Assembly (NCBI RefSeq): GCF_049243985.1
Contig: NC_135369.1
Location: 26,396,765 to 26,460,764 of the forward strand
Direction of reading: 5' to 3'
Length of the DNA stretch: 64,000 bases
Source of the DNA: Paroedura picta
Lineage: Eukaryota; Chordata; Lepidosauria; Squamata; Gekkonidae
Below are positions 30,874 to 40,927 of the stretch, one piece after another. The first letter of the stretch is position 1, and each line of letters starts with the position of its first letter. Both the position numbers and the translations under genes were made by a program. The notes below the pieces were generated by a model. It did not search any database and was not told where the DNA came from. It was given only the letters and a program-made list of their open reading frames with translations.

Positions 30874-33078
30874 TTCTGCATTCTTTAATGTGTTTGGATG
30901 GTTATGCTTTGTTTCAGCTCTGCTGAAGAGCTCTGGTTGGGTCATGTTTCTGCAGGCCAAACGTGACCCACCCCTGTTTGATTTACACAGATTTACACAT
31001 CTGCCTTCAGTTTCAGTGAGACAGGCAGAGTACATATCATGCAACTAGATAAGCTTACTGAGGGATCTAAGGCTAGTTGTGTACTAACCTGCCTGCCGTA
31101 AAGGAGAAAACGAGGACTGGGAAGCCATGTGAAACCACTCTCGGGTGGGATAAAAATGCATTGGGAAAATAGCTGGGATTTGAACACCAGATTGGTCTCC
31201 TAGACGTGGTTTCTGGGGCACCTCAAAACCTGAAGTGCTTAAAGAAAATTGAATCAAACTACTCCCCCCCCCATGCACACACACACTAGAATTGGTGCTG
31301 TGTTCTTGAGGCCTTTGTGTTGTACAGTCTGGGGTCTGTTCTGCTGTTGCTTGTATAAATATATTCTGAAGTCCAGCCCACCATTTTTATGCTGCCAATT
31401 TCCAAGTGGAACTGATGGGTGAATCCCACTGGGGTGAGGCAGTCCTGATCACAAGCTCTGCAAATAGAGAGTCGATGTGTGCATGTAGCAGAAACATCCC
31501 AAGAAGTTTATGTATTTATATATCCTGCTTTTCCCCGGTGGGGATATCATTCCCTCGTCCTGAAAGCAACAACCCTGCAAGGCAGCTTAGGTCTCACTGG
31601 CTTTAGCCTCCCCTCACTGAGAGTTTGTGGGAAAGTGAAGCTTTGAATCTGGACCTAGTCTGACAATCTTAACTGTGCCCTGCTGGCTAAAGCAGGGGCA
31701 AAGAGGTCACTTTTCCTGTGGGACAGCTTTCACCTTCTTCATGCTGGTCTAATCACAGGTGGCCATACGTGCAGCCCCTGAGGCCTTTCAGCTTAAGTTT
31801 AGAGTCTCAGCCAGAGAGGGGGACCATGTTGTCTCCAGCCACAGACAAGGGGGTGTTCCTGCTGCTGTACGCTAATGGTCAGGACAGATCCCCCAGTGAA
31901 GCCGTGGGGGTTGTGACATTAATGCAGTCTCAAATGGCAAAAACTTCCCCATGCCTGTCTACAGAGACCCCTTGGCCTCATTTCCACTAGCTTAGTGCTT
32001 ATTTGGCAAGCTTCAGAGCTGAATGGCTCAGGCCTTCGCAGCCTAATCTGGTTAAGACATTCAGTCTCCCAAAGCCGCCTCAGGCTGGCTTAACCTTATT
32101 GCCTCCCTCATTCAAGCCCCGATGGAAAATTGAAGAACCCTGGAGGTGCCTTAGAAGAAAATGGGCTTGGGGTAGGAAAGCCCTGGGCATGTGTGCTGAG
32201 GATGCAGAGAGGCAGCAGCATTGCAGAAGGTGCCCTGAGGCTCTGCAGTTTTGCAACCGGGGAGATTAAGTCTGAGCCGGTTCTCTATCAGCCCATGATC
32301 CAGAGTCACCCACTGAACTGATGGGAGCTGAGGGTTTGGTAGGGAGCTAGCCAAGGCACTCCAGTGAGGCTTCAGTGGAGTTGAGTTCAGCAGCCTTGTA
32401 TGATGCTGTAAGAGGGGGAGGTTGCCCACCCAGCCATTGAGTGGGGGTTGCCCTGTGCCTGCCAAGTTGCTCTGTGTGTTGCACAGTGACGCTGGCTGCT
32501 CCTTCTCTTTCTTTCCCACCTCTGTGGTGTTGGGACTCTTGGGCTAATGTTTGCCCACATGTCTGATGCCCACATGTCTTCACCAGGTTTGCTTTTTTGG
32601 GACATCACAGAGCTCAGCTGGAAAGAGCGATTGTCAGGCTTTTAGCAGCTTTGGCGCCGGCTGAGCGGAGCCAGTGATTGGGACAGCCTGCTCACTTAGA
32701 TCGAGAAGTGGTCTCCCCCAGTTTTGGAATTAGGAGGGGTTGGGCCAGCTTGCAGTCGTATGATGGTCCATCTCAGCTCTGGAATCCATTTCCCTATCCT
32801 GGGTGGGCCTTGGCCAAACACAACTGGAATGCAGATCATATCCCCACAGTATGTCGGCATACCTTCTCAGCATCCCAGCAGAGTGACTTTTGTATAGGGT
32901 CACAATTCAGAGCCAAGTGCGTGGGGCTGGACAAAGCAGAGTCCTCAGGCTCTGCAGGTGCTGCTGCTTCCATTGAGGAGTAGAGAGGAGCAGGAAGAAG
33001 CAGCTTCCCTCTGGATCTTGTAGCCGATGGTCTCAGGCTGGGACTTCTTGCCTGGCTTCTCCGATACTGCACATCAGA

Positions 33079-33212
33079 TCCCAAGAGCAGCATGGCAGTT
33101 TTTAAGCAGCAGTTGGATAGAGCTTTCTTGGATGCTTTGGGCTGATCCTGCATTGGCAGGGGGGTGGGCTAGATGTCCTGCATGGCCCCTTCCAAGTCTA
33201 TCGCTCTATGAG
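33079..33212 (+). repeat. CR1 LINE 3' end
   Basis: 'TGGCAGTTTTTAAGCAGCAG', 'GATCCTGCATTGGCAGGGGG' and 'CCTTCCAAGTCTATCGCTCT' are standard CR1 3' UTR text. The copy ends about 85 bp before the first DNAJC5G coding exon. Confidence 0.8.
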
Positions 33213-33297
33213 CTGGGGTTCTGACGCTTCTCTCTCTTTTTCTGCACGGACATCTCCATGGCTCAATTCTTTGTGCTGCTGTTTGATTTAGAGCAAG

Positions 33298-35964
33298 ATG
33301 GCGGACCCCGCTCGCCTGCAGCGGAAGATGTCACGAGCTGGAGAGAGCTTATATCATATCCTGGGACTAGAAAAGGGGGCCTCTTCAGAAGACATCAAGA
33401 AGGCGTACAGGTAGGATGTCCTCTGTTCCTCCATGGATGGTAGCACTCTCTGCCAGCACTCATGTTCAGGGTGCTCCCTCCCTTGCAATATCCCTACCCT
33501 ATTAACAATAATAGAACTAGCTATGAGAGTGTGGCGTTTTACAGGGTCATCTTTTGGCTGCCACTGAATGAGGTAGAGGTGTACTGTACCGGATGCTTGC
33601 TGCTTAGATACAAAGAAGGGAAAGATAAGGACGTTTCCCAGAATATCATAAAGACACTCTGGGGCAGCTTTTTCTATGGCACAAGGATGCACTCTGCTAG
33701 AGGCTGAAATAGAATTTTTTCTCAGTAACCGGTTTTCAATGTTTCCTTCTTCCTCAGTGTCTCAATATCATCTATTATATTTCATATTAACAGTGTTTCA
33801 TGGAGGTCTCAACTGCTCTATGGACAAAAACAAGATTGCTTTTTTGATAGCCAACCGGTTGAATGTTTCTATTTTGGATACTTCCATTTGACCAGCCCTC
33901 TTTTGCAGTGGCTGAAACAGGGCAGCCCAAACAGTCAGGATTCAGTGCTCTTAGAGTGTTAAAGGCCAGGTATGGCAAGTGTCATTGAACTGCAGCCGCG
34001 TGCACACACTGACTTCTTCCCGGCACGGGTTTTGTTTATGTATTTTATTACATTTATATACCACCCTCCCCTCAGGCTCAGGGCGCGTTGTGGAGTGTTT
34101 CACGATGCTGATAATCCCAGATGGATAGCCAGGCTGGGTCTGTAGCAGCCAACTAAAGCAGGAGTTCCGTGGCACAATAACGACCAGCAGCATTTACTCC
34201 AGCTTGTACTTTGGCGAGTCAGAGCTCACTTCCGTCGCGTGCATCTGCTGAAGTGAGCTCCGGCCCAGAAAAACAGACAGTGGAATAAATATCGTTAGTC
34301 CTTAAGGTGCCACTGGACTTATGTCTTACTAGCTTCAAAGCCCGTTCCTAAGGACGGGCCTTGAAAGGGCCCCCTCCCCTGGTCCCTGGCCAAGCAGCTT
34401 AAGGTAGCTTTTAGCCGAAGTTCAGCAGCAGGATAAAGTGGGGCGGGCGGGGGCTTTGCAGCTCGTTAGGGGACCTGGGGCAGAGCTCCTTAGCATGGAA
34501 GTCAGCAAGCCCAGCCTAGTAGGCCGGGAGGCCATCAGCAGCAGGTCCAGCCTAGCAGGCCAAGAGCCCTCCAGCATGACCCTTTCCCCAGGGCCCTCCC
34601 TCCTTACCTGCTGCTGGCTCCAGGCACTGAGGCATCTGAGAGCAAAGAGGCTAGAGTCCAGGGACAGAGGGCGGGAGCTGCATGGGCAGGGCCAATCAGG
34701 ACAAAGCTGGCTGCCCCCTGATTGGCCCTATTCTAACTTGGATAGCCGGACACGTCCCACCCCCTAGGCTGTTTCATAAATATAGAGGAACAACAGTGGA
34801 TAAGGATTTCACAGGGCGGTTATTTCATGCTGCATTCATGAAGATTCAGGCCACTCATGTCCCAAAATTCCTATGCCTGTGGGCAGCTGTCTCTGTAACA
34901 GTAGTCGACTTTGCCCACACAGAGTCCTGCTAGGCAGAGTTAGGTCCTGAGATTCACTGTTAGCAGGGTCCGCTATGGAAATCATCACTGCCCTTCTGAT
35001 CATTCCACGTCAGGGACAGACAGACCAAATGTAGGGCCAGGAGCCTTTCGTCTCCTGTAGTGCTTGTCCACAACCCCTTCTTCCAGGAAACTGGCTTTGA
35101 AGTACCACCCGGACAAGAACCCCGATAATCCTGAAGCTGCAGAGAAGTTCAAGGAGATCAACAATGCCAACACGACCCTCAGCGATGAGAACAAGCGGCG
35201 AATATACGACGAGTACGGCTCGATGGGGCTGTACGTGGCCGAGCAGTTCGGGGAGGATAGTGTCAAATACTACTTCCTCATGTCCAAGTGGTGGTTCAAG
35301 GTAGGCTATGGGACAGGCGGAGGCTGGGTCTCTGCACCAGGGAGCAGGGCCGAGAGCCCTTGCCGCATGCCATGGCAGCCCAGCCCCAGGGGTGTCCCTG
35401 CGGAGTGAGGTGGGGGAGTGCCTTGAGCTTCTCCTTGAGCTGCAGGGGAGGGAGTTGAACTCTGTGCCTGACTGCTCACCTGCTTGCACCTCTTGCTTGC
35501 CCCAGTCGCTGACCATATGCTGCAGCCTCCTCACCTGCTGCTGTTGTTGCTGCTGTTGTTGCTTCTGTTGCGGGAAGTGCCGTCCGCCCGAAGACGAGGA
35601 CGCTTACAAGCACGTGAACCCAGAAGACCTCGAGGCCCAGATCCGTGCCGAGGATGAAGGTGAGTAGCTGGGGCAGCGGGAGCAGAGAGGAAGGGAGCTT
35701 TGTTGCAGAGTGATGCTGGCACCCGGTCAGAGCCACAAAGGAGTCCATCAGCTGTCTACAGCTCTTGTGGTCCTGTCTGAGAGCTGGTTGGAGGGGTCCT
35801 TACTTTGGGAGCTGGAGAGCAGCCCTTTTTTGAAATGGGCCAGAGTGAGGTCCTGCTGGCACATCTCACGGACTGTGTTTCCTCCCCAAGGTGCTATCCG
35901 TATGCAGCCTACTTCCAGCGCCACATCGCACAATACAGATGAGACTCAGGGCTGCAAGCCATGA
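33298..35964 (+). CDS. DNAJC5G: DNAJC5G, cysteine string protein gamma (J-domain co-chaperone)
   Basis: Cysteine string proteins are palmitoylated vesicle co-chaperones that stimulate Hsc70 and help fold SNARE proteins. Coding exons 33298-33410, 35087-35300, 35506-35659 and 35891-35964 have consistent phases: 555 nt, 184 residues (human DNAJC5G has 189). The J domain covers about residues 16-85 with HPD at 45-47. The linker ends in SKWWFK, followed by the cysteine string: CC at 114-115, SLLT, nine consecutive cysteines 120-128, F, CC, GKC. The Leu-Leu pair 117-118 corresponds to the pair mutated in human DNAJC5 neuronal lipofuscinosis. '[20 protein letters not shown]' fits the human gamma form ('[20 protein letters not shown]') far better than DNAJC5 or DNAJC5B, so this is the G paralogue. 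The Met at 33,298 falls between SK and ADP; human continues upstream there, so a longer N-terminus is possible. The C-terminal tail ([20 protein letters not shown]) recalls the DNAJC5 tail. Confidence 0.93.
34190..34330 (+). repeat. Diverged fold-back repeat (family A) in DNAJC5G intron 2
   Basis: 'CAGAGCTCACTTCCGTCGCG' is mirrored by 'TGAAGTGAGCTCC'. It ends 'GTCCTTAAGGTGCCACTGGA', as in family A. Confidence 0.55.
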
Positions 35965-36276
35965 CCCCCGTGAGTAGCACAGGACTTCTTACCACTGGGA
36001 TTGGAGGCAGGGTGGGGCAGGGCAGACTACAGAAGGCACCCATTGGCCGATTCTGGGAGTTTGCCTTATTTCCGAACAAACCCAAGCAGAGCTGTCCTTC
36101 CAGAGCATTGCAGGACTACCAGCCCTGATCCAGGATGGTTTCCACACTGGTGGCCCGAGGAAAGGACCCGAGACTGTGTGTCCCAAGCCTTCCCCACCCC
36201 TTTTTCCTTCTGGCCATCAAGTCACAGTGACCCCCTCATGGGGTGTTTGGGTTTCCCAGGCAAGAGATGTTCAGAC

Positions 36277-36425
36277 ATAGTTTGACGTGGTTTGCTATTG
36301 CTTCCCTCCGTGTCCCTCTCCTGGACATTCCTTAGAGGTCTCCCATCCAAATACTAATCAGGTCCAACCCTGCTTAGCTTCCAAGATCTGATGGGATCAG
36401 GCTAGCCTGGGCTATCCAGGTCAGG
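36277..36425 (-). repeat. 5S rRNA-derived SINE, minus orientation
   Basis: 'CCCTGCTTAGCTTCCAAGAT' and 'GGTCTCCCATCCAAATACTA' are the reverse complement of 5S rRNA internal-promoter and 3' segments. This is one of the better preserved copies in the window. Confidence 0.85.
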
Positions 36426-37988
36426 GCTGATGTGAGCATCTTCCTTCCAAAGCTGGCCACAAACACGAGGGACGGGGAACAAAGGCACACACCCCTCCCC
36501 ACGGCAGGATTCAGTCGGCCATTTAGCGTGCAGCTCATGCAGTGATACTCTGGAGCCTCGTGGAGTCTTGTTAGGTGAATCATGCAGTTGACTCCTTGAA
36601 ACAGGACACACCAGGCAAGACGTCCCCTCCCACCCTCCAAGTGGAAGTTGCAGGACTGTCCCTGAGCCAGGAGAGGCGTGGCCGCATCAGATGTTGTCGC
36701 ACAGTTGGCAGGACAGTGTTGTTTGGTTGGCAGGGCTGTGCAAGCTCAGGCTCTGGTGCAAAGTAGACTTTCCCTGTAGTCACCTGACTTTCTGGCACAG
36801 TCGCAGTTCTGGTCTAGAACAGCAGAGGGCGTCTTGAGTTCATTCTGCCTTCAGGGCCACAGAGTGTTTATTGGGCTGCCAGATCAAGCTACCGTTCCTG
36901 GCTCCCTGTTTAGCCGTGTGTGTGATCCAGATGGCTCAGGGCTGCAGGTGGTGAGGCTGGGCTTTGCACAGACACACGCCTCTCCCGTCTCTCGCCCCTC
37001 CTGCCCTGGAGAACATCTCACCAAAGCTTGGTCGTCTGTGGCAATTCTAACCCTTGTTCTTTCTCCTCTTCTTCACCAGAGTTGTTGCCATTCGCAGGGC
37101 AGCCTCCACCTTCTGCAGCCATTCCAGAGGACCCCCCTCCCCCCAGTAGGCTTGGATTGCTGAGTGGGGATCAGTGTTCAGTTCCTTCGACCCCTGGACT
37201 GTGGGCTGAGAGCCCCCACCCCCTTGGAATTGAGAGGCCCGGAGGCTCCTGCCCCATACGTTTGGGGGTGCCCCCACGCACTTGCCCTACCGCCATGCCA
37301 TGGTGTCGATCTCAGGGAACACGGCCAAGGACTTGCTCAGACCTCGCGAGACTCCTTGCTTTGAAGGAGCACGGCTTTGCCTCCGCATCGGAGAAAGATG
37401 ACTGGCTATGGAAGCAGCCCATTCCGGCCTGTGGTTCCCCAGCAAATGGCCAGATCCGTGGTGCTGAGCCACAGGGTGCTTGGTCAGCCGCTCTGCAGCT
37501 CCAAAGGGTGGTAGACGCGGGGAGTGCCAGCAGCCATCGTCCCCAAGCAGATTTCTCCCCACCCGCTGGCTTTGACCTCTTGCTGCCCATTGGCGTTGAC
37601 CAGTGGAAACCCAGCTCATAGTGGGGGAAGGGGCTGTGATTTATCCCCATCTGGGATGATGCCAGGTGGGACCACCCACCCCTGCCATGACCATCCCTCT
37701 GGGCACCAGCATGGCCCTCTTTTTGTTTTGTCCTGCGTGTTGGTGCCAAACTGGACTCAAGCCTGGCACGTGAAGCTCAGCAGGGCCCAGCAGGACTTCC
37801 TGCCAGGGAAGATCAGAGGCTCACCGCCTCCCAAGGCGCGCCAATCCAATCACTGGCTTCAATCACTGTGCGGGGAGCTGGGCTCCTCCAGCTCCCCTTA
37901 TTCTCCCTGCTTCGGTGGGGCAGCCCTAGCGAAAGGGCTGTTTTTCACACTGTGATCAACCATTCTTGTTAGGGTTTTTATCAGCACA

Positions 37989-37994
37989 ATTAAA
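37989..37994 (+). terminator. Candidate polyadenylation signal ATTAAA (DNAJC5G)
   Basis: Variant hexamer in AATTAAAGG, close to a (GGAA)n run at 38,001-38,021. It could end the 3' UTR exon starting at 37,080. Confidence 0.5.
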
Positions 37995-38754
37995 GGTTTC
38001 GGAAGGAAGGAAGGAAGGAAAAGAGAGGCTCTTCTGCTTTCGGTCTGTGTCTAGCATGATGTGGGGGTCTCCCTTAGGAGGGAAGGGAGGCAGTGTTGGG
38101 GGGCAGGGGGAGGTGGCTGGCCAGGTGCACCCCCCTGTCTAGTCTGAACAGTGTGGGGTGAGCAGGTCTCGGGCAAGAGATGAGCAGTTGGTGCTTTGCA
38201 GGCAGCAGCTGTCTGCCTGGGCCTCTCGGGCCCTTCTTTCTTCTGGGCTTCCCAACCCTTTGGTATGTTTAGTGGTTTTTGGAAGGCCGGGGATTGAAGA
38301 GACTGGCTGCTGTGAGCGATCCAACAAGGCTCAAACTGCTTCTTGGTGCCCCTGCCCACCAGGTGGCAAACCAACCCCCCCCCATCACATCTCGTATCAG
38401 TTGGTTCCCCATCCAAGTGTCCCACCCCTCCCCTAAATGCAGGCACCAGTGAAGGCGTAAGGGGCAGCCCAAGTAGTCTTCCGGTGAGGGTAGGACAGCT
38501 CCAGCATGGCAAAAAGAGCATTTCAGAGTGGGAGATGGCCTGTGGGGGCGGGGTGCTGCCGCCTGTACATCCCCTTGGGAGCATCCCATCTAGCTGTGTT
38601 TGCATGACAGAGGGGGCGACCCTTGGCAGGGCTTGCCAGCCTCCAGCTCTGACTTCCTGCCCTGGGAACCAGCATGTCTGACAGAGGTTGTTTTCAACCT
38701 AGCCTAACAAGCGGAAGAGACTCTGAACACTTCATTGTATTTTATAGTGGGAGC

Positions 38755-38760
38755 AATAAA
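38755..38760 (+). terminator. Candidate distal polyadenylation signal AATAAA (DNAJC5G)
   Basis: Canonical hexamer in GAGCAATAAACAAATTGCC. It follows a stretch without recognisable repeats, so a longer DNAJC5G 3' UTR could end here. Confidence 0.45.
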
Positions 38761-39121
38761 CAAATTGCCATTTCAAATGCTGTTTCTGCCGCGTGGCCTC
38801 TGCACTGTTACCCAGCAGCATATGTGGTGGGGTGAGAGAGAGGGAACCCTATAGGTCCTGACCCACTGATGCATCGGTTTCAGGAGTTTGCAGGCTTGCA
38901 GATTACACAGAACTTCATGCAGCAGAAGGGAAAGGCCATTCATGGCTGGGAGTCTGCTGGACCAGGGTTCTGACTCACCTTAGCAGTAGATCTTGGGTGC
39001 AGTCACAGTATTCTGTTACTTGAGCGGCTGCTGCTGGAGAAATCAATTGCAGGAAGGAGAAGAGGGAGTCCCCTGCTGTGGCACAGCAGAGGATGTGGGT
39101 GTCGTTTGATTGGGCGTTGCT

Positions 39122-39250
39122 TTGGAGCAGCCACCCTCAACCTTTTTACCACTGAGAAACATTCTTCAGGCTTTGAGAAACCCTGGCGGTGATGCGATCG
39201 TGCAGAATTTGGTTGGGAAGAAGAGCTGTGTACCTGGCCCCTTCCCACCC
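39122..39250 (+). repeat. hAT-like nonautonomous element fragment
   Basis: 'CCACCCTCAACCTTTTTACC', 'ACATTCTTCAGGCTTTGAGA' and 'GATCGTGCAGAATTTGG' correspond to the family that also forms the outer element at 48,803-49,031. Confidence 0.6.
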
Positions 39251-39263
39251 CCTTCATTAAATA

Positions 39264-39400
39264 CATGAAGCTGCCTTGTACTGATTCCAGGCAGAGGCCT
39301 TCTCACCTTTCCAGATGCCATTCCTTTTAATTGGAGATGCTAGAGGAATTAAGCCTGGGACCACCTTCATACTAAGCAGATGCTCGGGCACTGAGAGAGG
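39264..39400 (+). repeat. Interspersed repeat, relative of the 25.66-kb copy
   Basis: 'CATGAAGCTGCCTTGTACTG' and 'TTTTAATTGGAGATGCTAGA' match the family at 25,663-25,835 with an internal deletion. Confidence 0.55.
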
Positions 39401-40699
39401 CCCTTCCAGATAACTTATTCGTCACTTACTCGAGGAGCTCAGGGCTGCGTCCACTGCTCTCCCTGTAGAAGGAGGGAGGTGTTTAAAATATGGCAGAGTT
39501 ACATGCAAGAAGCAATATAACAATATAAAATACCTAGCCGAGTAGGCACAACAGTTACGCAGAGAGATTGGGCAATCCCCCCACGTGCTAATGTCAATGT
39601 TTTCAATCCATGCAATCGTAGCTGGGGAGAGTACAAAGAGCTCTCTCACATCTCCCACATCTTACTCCACCAGGATGGCAATACTAAAACACACCTAAGG
39701 ACAACCAAAGCGTCTCCTAGTTCGTCTCGTTCCCCTTCCCCACAAGCCGATCAGTTCAGACACCACTCCTGTTCCTGGAACCACGAGGAACGTCTCTGCG
39801 CTGCTTGTGCAGCCAAGGGGAGGAAGGTGGTCACTCTTGGAGCTCTGGCCAGAGAAGGCAGGCTCCGAGAAGCTCACCTGGCCGTGCTTGCAGTTCTGTG
39901 CCTGTGTCTCTTCTGCTTGATGCAAAAGCCCAGGTAACCTTCAGGTGTGAACCAAATAAAATGATATTGCCTAGCCTGGCTTCTGGTGGGAGTAGGTGCA
40001 GCAGCAATCCAACAGCTGAGGCTGCCAGTCCATGCTTAGGAGCTGGGAGGTAGCATCTGCCTAGGGGGCCTGGCCCTGCCCCCACAGCACCGAGTTCTAG
40101 ATCAATGTGTTTGGGTGGTGCAGCCCAGCCCGTGAAATGCAGTTGGATAACAAGGGGAGAGCTGCCCCCCCCTCCCCAGCTGAGAATGGCTGGACCTCCA
40201 AGTATTTCAGCATGCCTCTCCCCGCTCCCATCATCCTGGAACTGCTGCTGGAGCAAGGGATCGTTCAACACAAGAAGACCAAGCAAGGAGCTCCTGTTCA
40301 TGCAGCCCTAGCAAAGACTTGGGCCACCCTGAACCTTGGCCCTCTCCACCTTATTTCTAAGGGGCTGTTCCTAATGAAGACAGCCTGGAGCTGTAATGTC
40401 CCTAGATCTATGCTTAGGGTGTGTGTATGTGGCGGGGTTTCCCCATCATTTTAGGATTTCTTTTCATGAGGCCTTCAGCTCAGCTTACAAAACAGCATCC
40501 CAGCACTGATGCTTCCTTGACTGCTGGGGGGGGGGGGTCCTGGCCTGTGGTGTGGTAGTTCTGGAGCAGGAGTGGCCCAGGATGCTGTGGACTTGGACAC
40601 ACTGGGATGGTTTCGGGGGTTCTGGGGCCATGTACAGTCAGGGCGGAGACCTCATGGCCACTGAGTGGCAGGCAGAATAGTCCTTACAACCAACATGGT

Positions 40700-40927
40700 T
40701 GTCGTGGTTCAGAGCGGCAGCTTCTAATCTGGCGAGCCAGGGGTTTGCTTCCCCACTCCCCCACATGCAGCCAGCTGGGTGACCTTGAGTTAGTCACAGT
40801 TCCCTCAGGACAGTTCCCACAGATCAGTAATATCAGGGCTCTCTCAGGTTGGGGAGAGGAAGGCGACTGGAAGCCACTTTGAGACTCCTTTGGGCAGTCA
40901 AAAGCCGGGTATAACCACCAACTCTCC
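40700..40927 (+). repeat. tRNA-derived SINE, plus orientation, diverged head
   Basis: 'CAGCCAGCTGGGTGACCTTG', 'TATCAGGGCTCTCTCAGGTT' and 'CCACTTTGAGACTCCTTTGG' match the SINE at 5.3 kb in opposite orientation. The A box is no longer recognisable. Confidence 0.8.

Larger units (their letters stand above)
30222..33291. other. DNAJC5G intron 1
   Basis: Lies between the presumed noncoding exon 1 and the first coding exon. It contains a CR1 3' tail (30,811-30,873), a SINE-like stretch around 31,500-31,710, and the CR1 tail at 33.1 kb. No exon of another gene was recognised. Confidence 0.6.
35970..38780 (+). other. DNAJC5G 3' region (probable spliced 3' UTR)
   Basis: A good donor (CCCCC|GTGAGT, 35,970) lies 5 nt after the stop codon. 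A good acceptor (CTTCTTCACCAG|AG) lies at 37,079. This suggests a 3' UTR exon from 37,080 to the ATTAAA at 37,989 or the AATAAA at 38,755. The intron between them carries a reversed 5S-type SINE. A 180-codon frame stays open in the presumed UTR exon; see findings. Confidence 0.5.
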
